Shown: positions 8,903 to 17,519 of the stretch, piece by piece
How the letters are laid out: each line of letters opens with the position of its first letter
Numbering within the stretch: the first letter of the stretch is position 1
NCBI RefSeq assembly: GCF_900142675.1
Contig: NZ_FRBS01000001.1
Span: 1,054,001-1,118,000, forward strand
Direction: 5' to 3'
DNA length: 64,000 nucleotides
Origin: Shouchella rhizosphaerae
Lineage (GTDB): Bacteria; Bacillota; Bacilli; Bacillales; Bacillaceae_D
Notes under the pieces: model-generated
Told to the model about the DNA's origin: nothing
Databases searched by the model: none
What the model saw: only the letters and a program-made list of their open reading frames with translations
Made by a program: the position numbers and the translations under genes

Positions 8903-9199
8903 TGTTTGTCCTCCTCTTTTCTTCCTATACTAATGGGCTTAAACTACCCCAGTGAAAGCCGATGGACGCTCGCCACGCATTTTCCTCTATTTGGGATGGA
9001 TCAGTACGGTTTTTAGCAAAGCTGCTTGTTTCCGACTCTAGGCGATCGAATCAAAACGGCAACGACCTAGCTAAACGGCTTGTTGTATAGCATGGCGATA
9101 GACGAAAAAATCGGTTCTTTTCCTAAAATCTATGCTTTCCTCTGGTTAAATAGACGTTTTCTATTAAACCAGATTACCCTATTTTGCAGAATATTATTC
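8903..9199. other. Intergenic region with an unexplained hairpin
   Basis: About 300 bases separate gerR from the rpmF terminator. I see no convincing gene. A long inverted repeat, 13 bases per arm with one mismatch (9141-9153 and 9161-9173, 7-base loop), has no T run after it and is not an ordinary terminator. The part next to gerR should hold its promoter, but I could not identify one with confidence. Confidence 0.4.
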
Positions 9200-9231
9200 A
9201 AAAAAAAGCAGAAAGCCTGGAGGCTCTCTGC
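9200..9231 (-). terminator. Terminator after rpmF
   Basis: An 11-bp stem (9208-9218 with 9221-9231, one G-T pair) is followed on the minus strand by eight T residues directly after the rpmF stop codon. Confidence 0.92.
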
Positions 9232-9405
9232 TTACTTAGATGCTACTTTTTCACCCTTGTATGTTCCACACGCTTTGCAGACGCGGTGAGAAAGTTTGTA
9301 CTCTCCGCACTCTGGGCATTCCACCATACCTGGCACTTCTAATTTAAAGTGCGTACGGCGTTTATTTTTCCTTGTTTTAGAAGTTCTTCTAAACGGTACT
9401 GCCAT
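9232..9405 (-). CDS. rpmF: 50S ribosomal protein L32
   Basis: A 57-residue ribosomal protein beginning [17 protein letters not shown] and carrying a zinc ribbon with four cysteines (CPECG then CKACG), the zinc-dependent form. The frame is open further upstream, but ATG 9405 has a strong AAGGAGG site and gives the family length. It follows ylbN on the same strand, the classic DUF177-rpmF pair. Confidence 0.97.
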   Translation of the reverse strand: MAVPFRRTSKTRKNKRRTHFKLEVPGMVECPECGEYKLSHRVCKACGTYKGEKVASK

Positions 9406-9442
9406 TATTAACACCTCCTTCAAGCATTCGGACGATACAGTA

Positions 9443-9958
9443 CTACTCTTTATCAAAAAATTTTGCTAGATCAGCGAGCCGCGGGTCAATCCGCTCTTTT
9501 TTCTCCTTGTCCGTCACAAGCTCCCAACCATTTCCTGACGGGGGTGCCTGCACATCTGAAGGATTGTCCGCAAAGACTTGAATCGGTATGTTGACAAAGA
9601 TCCGCTCTTTCATAACTGGCAGCAAATCAATCTTTTCACCTGTATACGTGTACGTATCCTCTACTTCAAGCTCCGGCGGAGGCACTTCACCTTCGGGCAC
9701 AAAATGCGCTTCTTCCTTTAGCTCATATGGCCAAACGACGTCGGCTAATGTCCGTGAACAAGGAAGCGTCAGCTCACCTTTTAAAGTAAATGAAAACGAG
9801 TATACATTGTGCTTTGCCGACACTGTCCCATTGATTTGAATGGGGCTCGCCGCTCGTACATCTTGATGTTCAGTAAGACCGTCTTCCACTTCGATCGTTT
9901 GCTCGAAATGAATGGGCTCAAAGCGAGCCTGTTGCAACTGCTGAACATTCCATTCCAT
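9443..9958 (-). CDS. ylbN: DUF177 (YceD-type) protein YlbN
   Basis: A 171-residue acidic cytosolic protein of the DUF177 family that nearly always precedes rpmF. Relatives in plants and E. coli are linked to 23S rRNA accumulation, so a role in large-subunit biogenesis is plausible. The conserved core is LPCSRTL (about 65-71), where a single Cys remains of the family's motif. An AGGTG site precedes the ATG. It is probably co-transcribed with rpmF from the region divergent to tmcAL. Confidence 0.87.
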   Translation of the reverse strand: MEWNVQQLQQARFEPIHFEQTIEVEDGLTEHQDVRAASPIQINGTVSAKHNVYSFSFTLKGELTLPCSRTLADVVWPYELKEEAHFVPEGEVPPPELEVEDTYTYTGEKIDLLPVMKERIFVNIPIQVFADNPSDVQAPPSGNGWELVTDKEKKERIDPRLADLAKFFDKE

Positions 9959-10141
9959 ACTTAATTCACCTCATAAGGCAACAAGAATCATTATAAAACC
10001 AAGGCTTCATAATGTCAATCTTTTTTCTTTACAGCTACTGGCGTTTCCCTTAACGCTACCATAGGTTATAATTTACCCAAGTACGTCCCATTTTAGCATG
10101 TGGGATGACCATGCGCAAAATCAAGAGGAGGGCTTATTGGC

Positions 10142-11359
10142 GTGAGGGCACTTGGCTTAGTTGTAGAATACAATCCATTTCATAATGGCCATCTGCACCA
10201 CTTGACACAAGCAAAGCAGCAAACGGGCGCAGACGTGGTCGTCGCTGTCATGAGTGGCACATTTTTGCAACGGGGCGAACCAGCGCTTTTATCACGCTGG
10301 TACCGGGCAGAAATGGCATTGGCTGCTGGAGCAGACCTCGTTGTTGAACTCCCTTATGCTTATTCCGTACAGACGGCAGAGCGCTTCGCCGAAGGCGCAG
10401 TGACGATCTTAGCGGCACTCCGTTGTTCTGTACTAAACTTCGGCAGTGAGAAAGGGGAAATCGCTCCTTTTTATGCACTTGCCGAGTTTATGAACGACCA
10501 CCAAGTAGCGTTTAACCACCATGTGAAACAGTTTTTAAAAGATGGGGTTTCATACCCAAAAGCAAGCGCACAGGCCTTTTCAATGCTGTCTGGACACGAA
10601 AAATTGCTGCCGTTAGATCAGCCGAACAATATTCTTGGTTACCATTACGTGAAAGCGATCCAACGCCTTGGAATCAGCATGGAAGCAACGACAACGTTGC
10701 GTATTCAAGCCGGTTACCATGACAAGGAGTTTGCCGGGCCCATTGCAAGCGCAACGGCAATCCGCAAAGCGTTATTGTCTGGCGAAAACATTGAGACAGC
10801 CGTACCTGCTCATACAGCCCGCCTCATTCAAATGTATAAGCGCCGTTACCAGTTGCTGCATACATGGGAACATTATTTCCCCTTTCTCCAGCACAAAGTG
10901 CTGACGACGCCACTTGCTGAATTAGCAAAAACGGCTGAATGCAGCGAAGGGCTTGAGCACCGCTTAAGAGATTCACTATTTAGCGCTTCTTCCTTTCAAG
11001 GCTGGCTATCAGCTACGAAATCGAAACGTTATACACAAACGAGGCTCCAACGTTTGTTTGCCCATTTGTTAACGGGCACAACCGCAGAAGAAAATGCGGC
11101 TATCCAGCAAAGCGGCCCCGCTTACATTCGCCTTCTCGGTATGAGCGAAACAGGCAAAACATACATAAGAGAAAACAAAAAAAACTTTTCTTTGCCCCTC
11201 GTTACAAGACAAGGGGAACTGCGCCGCTACGGGCAAGCAGGGGAGCAAGAGCTCCGCATTAGCCAATGTTATTGGCTGCCATTGCCTCCACAGGCGCTAA
11301 AGCAGGAGGTCACCCGAGAATTCCAGCAAAAACCGATTAATTGGGAAAAGCGCAGCTAA
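10142..11359 (+). CDS. tmcAL: tRNA(Met) cytidine acetate ligase
   Basis: TmcAL (YlbM) uses ATP and acetate to form N4-acetylcytidine at the wobble base of elongator tRNA-Met. The 405-residue protein begins with the nucleotidyltransferase motif [17 protein letters not shown] (HNGH at about 14-17). [16 protein letters not shown] follows near residue 39. The start is GTG with GAGGAGGG upstream. It is divergent from ylbN. Its stop interlocks with the ylbL stop over the 4 bp CTAA, so no terminator separates the two. Confidence 0.93.
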   Translation: MRALGLVVEYNPFHNGHLHHLTQAKQQTGADVVVAVMSGTFLQRGEPALLSRWYRAEMALAAGADLVVELPYAYSVQTAERFAEGAVTILAALRCSVLNFGSEKGEIAPFYALAEFMNDHQVAFNHHVKQFLKDGVSYPKASAQAFSMLSGHEKLLPLDQPNNILGYHYVKAIQRLGISMEATTTLRIQAGYHDKEFAGPIASATAIRKALLSGENIETAVPAHTARLIQMYKRRYQLLHTWEHYFPFLQHKVLTTPLAELAKTAECSEGLEHRLRDSLFSASSFQGWLSATKSKRYTQTRLQRLFAHLLTGTTAEENAAIQQSGPAYIRLLGMSETGKTYIRENKKNFSLPLVTRQGELRRYGQAGEQELRISQCYWLPLPPQALKQEVTREFQQKPINWEKRS

Positions 11360-12408
11360 GATGCTGCGCTTTCTTTTGGGGGAAGCCCTTTAAGGAAGCT
11401 TAATGCTTCTTCCAATGTATCGATTGGAATGATTTCCATCTTGCTGCCAATCGCTTCGGCGGCTGCTTTCGCCTCTTTATAATTGGAATTGTGCGCCCCA
11501 TTTTCATTAGGGGCAAGGAAATAATCAGCGCCTTCCCGATCAGCGGCAACCACTTTTTGCTTGGCTCCGCCAATTGGCCCAACATTCCCATCATCGTCAA
11601 TCGTTCCTGTTCCTGCAATTTGGTACCCTTTTGTTAAATCAATTTCAAGAAGCTGACTATAAATTTCAAGGGCAAACATCAATCCCGCGGATGGCCCGCC
11701 AATGGATCCCGCTGAAATCTCGACATCCGGATCAAACCTTGCTGACCGTTTCGTTACTGGCCCGACAATGCCAATGCCTACTTGCCCGTCTTCAACGCTT
11801 TGGTCTACAGGAAAAGTCGAAAAGGTAAACGTATCTGTGCGGATAGCCGTACCCCGCTCATACGTTAGTTCTACCGTTTCCCCTTCCTTGTAATTGGATA
11901 TGTGGTCAAATAGCTCTTCGACTGTTTCGATCGTTTCGCCATTCACAGCAGTAATCAAATCGCCTGCTTCCAGCACACCGTCAGCCGACATACCAGGAAC
12001 CACGCCTGTGACGAAAACGCCGTTGTAGTCAATTTCCACTTCGCCTTTGCCAGCAGCTCGATATGCCGCTATTTTCGCGCTCTCTTGCGAATTGTTCATC
12101 AGCATAATTTGCCGCTCATCATATTCTTCATCTGAAATGTTCTTAGGAGCCGGAGAAAGTGAGCGGAATTGGCTAAACAGCGACCAAATTGCTAGCAACG
12201 GTGTCGCCCTTGCACTTCTGATCGTTGTCAGCATAAAGGCACCCGTATCGTCTTTATAGCCTTCCTCTACCTCAATCATTCCCTCCAACGTTTGGGCAAT
12301 CCCAGGTTGACTATAATAATAAGGAAGCTCCAGCCGTCCAAGAACAACGATAATAATAAATAATAGCACCCAACGCTTCCAAGCAAACGTACGTCGCGTC
12401 CCTTCCAT
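11356..12408 (-). CDS. ylbL: Membrane-anchored PDZ / Lon-type serine protease YlbL (DdcP)
   Basis: A 350-residue secreted-side protease. One N-terminal membrane segment (about 12-25) precedes a PDZ domain (about 125-195, [16 protein letters not shown]). A Lon-type catalytic domain follows, with Ser in GGPSAG (about 240) and Lys in the GGAKQK segment (about 285). In B. subtilis this protein (DdcP) degrades the division inhibitor YneA after DNA damage; the same role here is inference. It starts right after the ylbK stop with an overlapping GGAGG site, so the two genes are coupled. Confidence 0.92.
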   Translation of the reverse strand: MEGTRRTFAWKRWVLLFIIIVVLGRLELPYYYSQPGIAQTLEGMIEVEEGYKDDTGAFMLTTIRSARATPLLAIWSLFSQFRSLSPAPKNISDEEYDERQIMLMNNSQESAKIAAYRAAGKGEVEIDYNGVFVTGVVPGMSADGVLEAGDLITAVNGETIETVEELFDHISNYKEGETVELTYERGTAIRTDTFTFSTFPVDQSVEDGQVGIGIVGPVTKRSARFDPDVEISAGSIGGPSAGLMFALEIYSQLLEIDLTKGYQIAGTGTIDDDGNVGPIGGAKQKVVAADREGADYFLAPNENGAHNSNYKEAKAAAEAIGSKMEIIPIDTLEEALSFLKGLPPKESAAS

Positions 12409-12411
12409 CTC

Positions 12412-13194
12412 CTACCTCCATTGGTCAATCAACTTCAAAATCCCCGGGAGTTGTTGTCTGCATGCATCTGCCCCTTGTTTAATGAGCTGGTCTGTCTCTG
12501 AAAAATCTAACGGAGACGAGTGTTTCAAAATCGGCCGCAGCAAAATGTCACCAGCATGTTCCTGTTTCCGGGCTAACTCCCTTCCCATTACATCCATTGT
12601 TTGCATAAGAATTTCGTAGATTGAGGGCGATGTAAGGGTTGTGCGGAAAAAGGAAACATCAACAGCAATGACAATATCCGCCCCCATTTGCCGGACAACA
12701 GATACAGGCACCCGTTCTACCACCCCGCCATCTACTAAAAGCTGCCCGTCCCGTTGGACAGGGACAAAAATGCCTGGAATCGACAAGCTTGCTCGAACGG
12801 CCTTGGCGACGTCTCCCTTTGTCATCACCACTTTTTGGCCGCTTAAAAGATCAGTTGCTACCACTTGAACTGGCGGAAAAAGCGACTCCAGCTTTTTTCT
12901 TTTAGCTAGTAGACGAATAAGGCTTTCAATCTTTTGTCCAGCTATCAACCCTTGTTTTGAGACCGTAAAATCCAAGTAATATTTTCGTTTGAAATGTTTC
13001 GCAAAGATTTCCATCGTTTCAACCGAATGGCCTACGCCATACATAGTCGCCACCAATGCACCCATACTGCTACCAGCTAAATAATCAATGTGAACCCCCG
13101 CTTCTGTAAGCGTCTTTAACACACCAACGTGGGCAAAGCCTCTAGCCCCGCCAGACCCAAGGGCCAGTCCAATCGTTGGCTTTTTGGCGCCCAT
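12412..13194 (-). CDS. ylbK: Patatin-like phospholipase family protein YlbK
   Basis: A 260-residue serine acyl hydrolase. It has the oxyanion loop GSGGARG (about 13-19), the nucleophile elbow GSSMG (Ser about 43) and the catalytic Asp in DGGVVERVP (about 150). There is no signal peptide. The substrate is unknown. ATG 13200 lies two bases from the ribosome site, while ATG 13194 is eight bases away and is used. It sits upstream of ylbL and is divergent from ylbJ, as in B. subtilis. Confidence 0.9.
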   Translation of the reverse strand: MGAKKPTIGLALGSGGARGFAHVGVLKTLTEAGVHIDYLAGSSMGALVATMYGVGHSVETMEIFAKHFKRKYYLDFTVSKQGLIAGQKIESLIRLLAKRKKLESLFPPVQVVATDLLSGQKVVMTKGDVAKAVRASLSIPGIFVPVQRDGQLLVDGGVVERVPVSVVRQMGADIVIAVDVSFFRTTLTSPSIYEILMQTMDVMGRELARKQEHAGDILLRPILKHSSPLDFSETDQLIKQGADACRQQLPGILKLIDQWR

Positions 13195-13316
13195 AGGCAT
13201 TTCCTCCTTATTGTACTCGTTCGCTTAACGTGTTTCAATCTTATGGTCTAAACCAAACCGTTATGCGTATATTTAAGAGGACAGGCATCGGCTATGAAAA
13301 AGGAGGACGCCCATTC

Positions 13317-14534
13317 ATGAAAGAAGCCCACTTTGCATCGCTCGTTAAAACTGGTTTCCTTGCGGGCGCCGCAATTGTGCTTGCATGTGCGCTCATGCTG
13401 TTCCCTAAAGAGGCACTGGACGCGTCTACTCGCGGTCTTGAGATGTGGTGGCATGTCGTCTTTCCGTCGCTTTTGCCTTTCTTTATCGTTTCCGAATTGC
13501 TGATCGGCTTTGGAGTCGTTTCGTTTATAGGCGTACTATTGGAACCGCTTATGCGCCCGCTCTTCTCTGTACCTGGCATTGGCGGCTTTGTTTGGGCAAT
13601 GGGGCTAGCCAGCGGCAACCCTGCAGGAGCTAAACTAGCTGTCCGCATGCGCCAACAGAAAAAAGTCACGCGAATAGAAGGCGAACGCCTTGCCGCTTTT
13701 ACCAATTCGTCCAATCCTTTGTTTATCTTTGGGGCGATTGCAGTCGGTTTTTTCCACGACGCTGCATTAGGAATGGTTTTAGCAATTGCCCACTATGGCG
13801 GCAACGTGTTAGTCGGGCTTTCCATGCGTTTTTATGGAGTTTCTGAAACGGACGAGAGAAGCCGCAGCAAAAAGGGGCTACAGCTAACAGACGCTTTCTT
13901 GCTTTTGCATGAAGAACGCTTAAAAGACGGGCGCACGCTCGGTAAGTTGCTCGGCGATGCGGTTCGCTCATCGATCCAAACGCTGCTGTTGATTGGCGGT
14001 TTTATTATCTTGTTTTCCGTATTAAACCAGATGCTGTCACTACTAGGCGTTCTTAGCCTTGTAGCATTCGCAGTCCAACAGCTCTTTTCCCTTGTTGGGC
14101 TTCCGCCTGAACTAGCTAAGCCTTTTTTAGCTGGTCTGTTTGAAATCACAATTGGCGCTGAACAAATAAGCAGCACAGACGGCGTATCTATATGGTTTCA
14201 GCTCATTGTTGTTTCTTTCATCCTTGGGTTCGGCGGCTTTTCAGTGCAGGCCCAAGTGGCCAGCATCTTGACTGAGTCAGACCTTCGCTTCCGCCCATTT
14301 TTTTTCGCCCGTTTTCTGCACGGTGTGTTTGCTGCTTTGCTAGCTGCACTTCTTTTCCAACCACTCTATAAACCGAATGCCCACGAAACAGGAAGCTTTG
14401 GCGCCAACGCCCCTGCTTTGTTTGGCGAACGTATTTGGGAATGGCTCGCTGCTTACGGCGGCATGATCACCCTATGTGCGTTGTTGTATTTTATTTTCGC
14501 CAACGCCCGCGTTTTGTTACGAGAAACCGACTAG
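13317..14534 (+). CDS. ylbJ: Sporulation integral membrane protein YlbJ
   Basis: A 405-residue polytopic membrane protein with nucleoside-recognition (Gate)-type domains and about 8-9 membrane segments. It carries the conserved FPSLLPFFIVSELLIGFG and GLASGNPAGAKLAVRMR regions. In B. subtilis ylbJ is sigma-E controlled and needed for heat-resistant spores. The frame is open 29 codons further upstream, but ATG 13317 has AAAGGAGG and gives the family length. Its stop interlocks with the coaD stop (CTAG). Confidence 0.9.
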   Translation: MKEAHFASLVKTGFLAGAAIVLACALMLFPKEALDASTRGLEMWWHVVFPSLLPFFIVSELLIGFGVVSFIGVLLEPLMRPLFSVPGIGGFVWAMGLASGNPAGAKLAVRMRQQKKVTRIEGERLAAFTNSSNPLFIFGAIAVGFFHDAALGMVLAIAHYGGNVLVGLSMRFYGVSETDERSRSKKGLQLTDAFLLLHEERLKDGRTLGKLLGDAVRSSIQTLLLIGGFIILFSVLNQMLSLLGVLSLVAFAVQQLFSLVGLPPELAKPFLAGLFEITIGAEQISSTDGVSIWFQLIVVSFILGFGGFSVQAQVASILTESDLRFRPFFFARFLHGVFAALLAALLFQPLYKPNAHETGSFGANAPALFGERIWEWLAAYGGMITLCALLYFIFANARVLLRETD

Positions 14535-15010
14535 CGCCGGTATACTTCCTTAAGAGCATGAGCAACAGGCTGTGGCACGAGCTTTGACACATCTTGGGAG
14601 TAGCTCGCCACCTCTTTAACAATGCTGGAACTGACATAAGAATAATTCGGATCTGTCATTAAAAAAAGGGTGTCTAACTGTGGCGCCAGTTCTTTGTTCA
14701 TGGTGGCAATATTTTTTTCATATTCAAAATCAGCATTTGAGCGGAGGCCTCGTACAATCGCCGTTGCCTCCTTTTCTCTCGCATAATCGACAAGCAGGCC
14801 ATCAAATGAATCAATGGTTGCGTTTTTTATATGGGCAATCGATTCCCGTAACAGCCGCTCCCGTTCTGCCAATGGAAAAAGCGGCTTTTTTTTGTTGTTG
14901 ATTAAAATCGCAATAATGATCTCGTCAAACAGGGCGCCAGCCCGCTCAAATAAGTCAATATGGCCATTCGTGACAGGATCAAAGCTCCCTGAACAAATTG
15001 CTCTTTTCAT
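14531..15010 (-). CDS. coaD: Phosphopantetheine adenylyltransferase
   Basis: Transfers AMP from ATP to 4'-phosphopantetheine, giving dephospho-CoA. The 159-residue protein has the nucleotidyltransferase motif SGSFDPVTNGH (about 6-16), RGLRSNADFEYE (about 90) and the C-terminal ISSSIVKE. An AAGGG site upstream lies inside the end of rsmD, whose stop is only a few bases before the start. The rsmD-coaD pair is widely conserved. Confidence 0.97.
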   Translation of the reverse strand: MKRAICSGSFDPVTNGHIDLFERAGALFDEIIIAILINNKKKPLFPLAERERLLRESIAHIKNATIDSFDGLLVDYAREKEATAIVRGLRSNADFEYEKNIATMNKELAPQLDTLFLMTDPNYSYVSSSIVKEVASYSQDVSKLVPQPVAHALKEVYRR

Positions 15011-15014
15011 CTCA

Positions 15015-15566
15015 TCAACCCTTCTTGTAAACCGTTAGTTTTGTATCGCCATAGCATTCTTCCCGCTCTTTTATTAAAGGCCCTGCTGTGTCTGGCAACT
15101 GTATATGTAGCGCTGTTTCACAAACTGTTACGCCTGCTGGTGCAAGCAAATGGTAGTCGTCAATCAAGCCAAAAATCGTCGCGATTTGTTGCTTGGCATA
15201 CGGGGGATCTAACAAAATCAGCTCAAAGGCGACATCTCGTTTACCGACTGCTTTTAAAGCGCGCAAGCTATCGTTGCGGTATACTTCTGCTTTATCTGTA
15301 TAGCCGGTATGGCTTAAATTAGCGTGGATTGTTGCAATTGCTTGCTTGTTCTGGTCAACAAAAATGCATGATTCCATCCCCCTGCTCAGCGCCTCGATCC
15401 CTAAAGCGCCGCTACCTGCATAAAGGTCTAACGCCTTCCCTCCATCAAAATAAGGGCCAATGATATTGAACATCGCTTCTTTTACTTTATCTGTCGTCGG
15501 CCGTGTTGTTTTTCCAGGAACAGCTTTTAACTGTAAGCCCCGTGCTTCACCGGCAATAACCCTCAT
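15015..15566 (-). CDS. rsmD: 16S rRNA (guanine966-N2)-methyltransferase
   Basis: Methylates N2 of G966 in 16S rRNA using S-adenosylmethionine. The 183 residues include TRPTTDKVKEAMFNI, the SAM-binding LDLYAGSGALGIEALSRG and the catalytic DPPY motif. The frame extends to a GTG at 15575. I chose ATG 15566 (MRVIAGEARG) because it has an AGGTG site at good spacing and matches the family start. It is ylbH in B. subtilis and is coupled to coaD. Confidence 0.94.
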   Translation of the reverse strand: MRVIAGEARGLQLKAVPGKTTRPTTDKVKEAMFNIIGPYFDGGKALDLYAGSGALGIEALSRGMESCIFVDQNKQAIATIHANLSHTGYTDKAEVYRNDSLRALKAVGKRDVAFELILLDPPYAKQQIATIFGLIDDYHLLAPAGVTVCETALHIQLPDTAGPLIKEREECYGDTKLTVYKKG

Positions 15567-15898
15567 TTCCATCACCTAATCATCTGTTTTTCTTCTATCG
15601 TACCATATATGAACCGCTCCTACTTGCAACACGCATACAGTCCAAGCTGTATTGATCGATTGGACACGCAGACAATCGCTTTAAGGCCAAACGAACAATC
15701 TACAGATAAAGAGCTAGCTCAGTACTAAATGATTTCCATCTTCTTTTATTCATATAGCAACATTATCTCTAGTTAACATTGATGATAGCAAATTGCTACA
15801 AACGAGAGCAATAAGACTTCCAGGCTCGAATAGCCGGATCATTCGTCCCCTCCCCACTAGAGCAAAACGACTTGTTTCAAAAAGCTGTTAAAAGATGT

Positions 15899-15928
15899 GT
15901 ATAAAGCGCCGATTCCATGACCATACTG
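15899..15928 (+). promoter_or_regulatory. Possible sigma-F/sigma-G promoter of the sRNA
   Basis: GTATA at 15899-15903 and CATACTG at 15922-15928 are separated by 18 bases. They resemble the forespore sigma-G elements GNATR and CATNNTA (one mismatch). Position and spacing suit a start near 15935, just ahead of the structured RNA. This is inference. Confidence 0.45.
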
Positions 15929-15934
15929 GATGTT

Positions 15935-16071
15935 AGCAGCACAGTACGTGTTGCGACAACCGCGGAGAAGGCTTACGTTTCCCCATAAGCTCTTCCTCCG
16001 GTTTCTCCTCTCCCATAGCCATGTGAAAATCATGGCAAGGCGCTCTTCTTCATGAAGGGCGCCTATTTTTT
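15935..16071 (+). ncRNA. csfG: Structured sRNA, probable CsfG homologue
   Basis: No supported protein gene lies in the 566 bases between rsmD and the next gene. The plus strand forms three consecutive hairpins. The first is a long bulged stem (15958-15975 with 15986-16003) with a C-rich loop (CGTTTCCCCA). Next come a free pyrimidine-rich stretch TTTCTCCTCTCCC (16002-16014) and a perfect 6-bp hairpin (16018-16023 with 16031-16036). A 10-bp terminator stem (16039-16048 with 16054-16063) followed by TATTTTTT ends it. As I recall, B. subtilis encodes the forespore sRNA CsfG, conserved in endospore formers, between ylbG and ylbH, the equivalent place. The length of about 137 bases and the promoter are inferred. 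Confidence 0.7.
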
Positions 16072-16132
16072 GCTCGACAAAGGCTCGCTCCCATGCTATT
16101 CTGCACTCAAACGTAGTTGGAGGAAATGCACG

Positions 16133-16510
16133 ATGATTCAACGATTTATCGAACTAGGAAATGGCTATACTGATTTCTTTGAACTGCTAGAACTGGCAAA
16201 AAGCAATGCCAAGCGCGCCCATGCTTTTTTAGAATTGCAAACAGAAGAAGGGCGTTCCTCCTTGGCCGTATGCTTTAAGCCAGCCGGAGACAGCCAATTT
16301 ATGCCGATTTACATATGTAGGGAAGGGTTTCAGGCAAACAATCGCCAAAATAAACGACTAGCTGCCTTCTACGCACTCGCTTCCGAACTTGGCTTTACCG
16401 TTTTCAAACTGGAAGTGAAGCCAAAAAGGGCCTTTTACGATATCGAATTATACGACCAATACCTTGTTGGCTTACTCCGCTTCCAGCGAATATTACCACC
16501 GTTAAGTTAA
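16133..16510 (+). CDS. DUF7147-type protein, function unknown
   Basis: A 125-residue soluble protein starting MIQRFIELGNGYTDFFELLELA. It resembles a Bacillus family sometimes mislabelled methylthioribose kinase and, from memory, classed as DUF7147. I see no catalytic motif. GGAGG lies nine bases before the ATG. It lies between the sRNA terminator and ylbG, on the opposite strand to ylbG, and shares the terminator region with it. No function is claimed. Confidence 0.7.
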   Translation: MIQRFIELGNGYTDFFELLELAKSNAKRAHAFLELQTEEGRSSLAVCFKPAGDSQFMPIYICREGFQANNRQNKRLAAFYALASELGFTVFKLEVKPKRAFYDIELYDQYLVGLLRFQRILPPLS

Positions 16511-16521
16511 GGAATCGACAT

Positions 16522-16554
16522 AAAAAAACCTGGAAGGATCAACCACCTTCCAGG
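16522..16554 (-). terminator. Terminator after ylbG
   Basis: A perfect 9-bp stem (16529-16537 with 16546-16554) is followed on the minus strand by seven T residues. It directly follows the ylbG stop and may also slow the converging DUF7147 transcript. Confidence 0.9.
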
Positions 16555-16833
16555 CTATATGCCTAATTTGTAATCGTATTCTTTCGCTTTATCTGGTTTC
16601 GCCCCTTCATACTCCGTATTGATAAACGGGCGCATGGATGGTTTAACGTCCGTAACAAAATGAAAGCTGGAAAGCTTGTCAACCAATTCAGGCACTTTTG
16701 ACTGGTCGCAATAAAAAACGACGTATTTCATTTTCTTTGAGACGTACTGGACATGTCCAAACCGTCTTAGCTGGCGTGCATATTTAAGCGACGTAAGCCA
16801 GACAACAATCCCTTGCCGATTTGGGCTAATCAT
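16555..16833 (-). CDS. ylbG: UPF0298 family protein YlbG
   Basis: A 92-residue cytosolic protein of unknown function, with the family start ISPNRQGIVVWLTSLKYARQLRRFG and the conserved KKMKYVVFYCD and MRPFI segments. GGGGAATGGAAG precedes the ATG. It lies 92 bp downstream of ricF on the same strand, as in B. subtilis. Confidence 0.9.
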   Translation of the reverse strand: MISPNRQGIVVWLTSLKYARQLRRFGHVQYVSKKMKYVVFYCDQSKVPELVDKLSSFHFVTDVKPSMRPFINTEYEGAKPDKAKEYDYKLGI

Positions 16834-16925
16834 CTTCCATTCCCCTTTTGATCAAATCAATTTGCGTTGCTATCATTTTTCTCATCCTACATTGATTTTA
16901 TCCACGTTTCAAGGCCTAAAACTGC

Positions 16926-17366
16926 CTAGCCGCAGCTGCAGCTCCCTCCTGAGCCACAGCCGCCGCTACAAGGCATTGAGTCAAAAAACGGGTTACCTGT
17001 AGGTACTTTTATAGAAGAAGAAACGCTATGGGCGATGATGGTGCTGAGTTCATTCAAAAGCGACTCCAGTTCTGTTTCTGCTTGCTTAAAAGCGGAAATG
17101 ACCTCATCTTTATCCAACTCGCGCTTTGCGATCCGAATTTCCGCGGATACCGACTTATAATCGGGATGATATTTGCCAAACCGCTGCACTTCCTCATGGG
17201 CTTGCTTCACTTTTTTAAAGCGTTCTACCTTTGCTTGCGCAGCACGGTTTTCTTCAAAACGGGCACGGGATAAGCGATAGTTAGCAAACACGCTTGATTG
17301 CAGCACCATTGCTGCCAGCTCATCTGACGCTTGAAGCATGTCCATCGCATCAATTGTAGCAATCAT
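16926..17366 (-). CDS. ricF: RicF (YlbF), Fe-S complex subunit and RNase Y specificity factor
   Basis: A 146-residue helical YlbF/YmcA-family protein. In B. subtilis RicA, RicF and RicT form a complex carrying iron-sulfur clusters that promotes RNase Y cleavage and is needed for competence, sporulation and biofilm. Here the C-terminus has four Cys in a glycine-rich tail (CSGGCGSGGSCSCG), consistent with cluster binding. ATG 17366 with AGAGGAGG is used instead of an upstream in-frame start that lacks a site. Confidence 0.92.
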   Translation of the reverse strand: MIATIDAMDMLQASDELAAMVLQSSVFANYRLSRARFEENRAAQAKVERFKKVKQAHEEVQRFGKYHPDYKSVSAEIRIAKRELDKDEVISAFKQAETELESLLNELSTIIAHSVSSSIKVPTGNPFFDSMPCSGGCGSGGSCSCG

Positions 17367-17519
17367 GGCACACCTCCTCTTCCATTGTAGCACGATTATT
17401 TCTTTTTAGGCTAATCATTTATACGTTGACAAGCCACCTAAAACCTCTCTATAATTCATTCCGTTAATTGCTTCTCTCCTTTGTTGCCAACACCTATTTT
17501 TCCTTGAGGAGGAAATACT

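Noticed and set aside
9080-9289. Plus-strand ORF of 69 codons in the gerR-rpmF gap
   Set aside because: No ribosome-binding site, and it runs through the rpmF terminator and into rpmF on the other strand.
15857-16141. Minus-strand ORF of 94 codons
   Set aside because: It lies antisense to the structured sRNA, has no ribosome site, and its translation looks unlike any protein family. The hairpins and terminator on the plus strand explain the region better.
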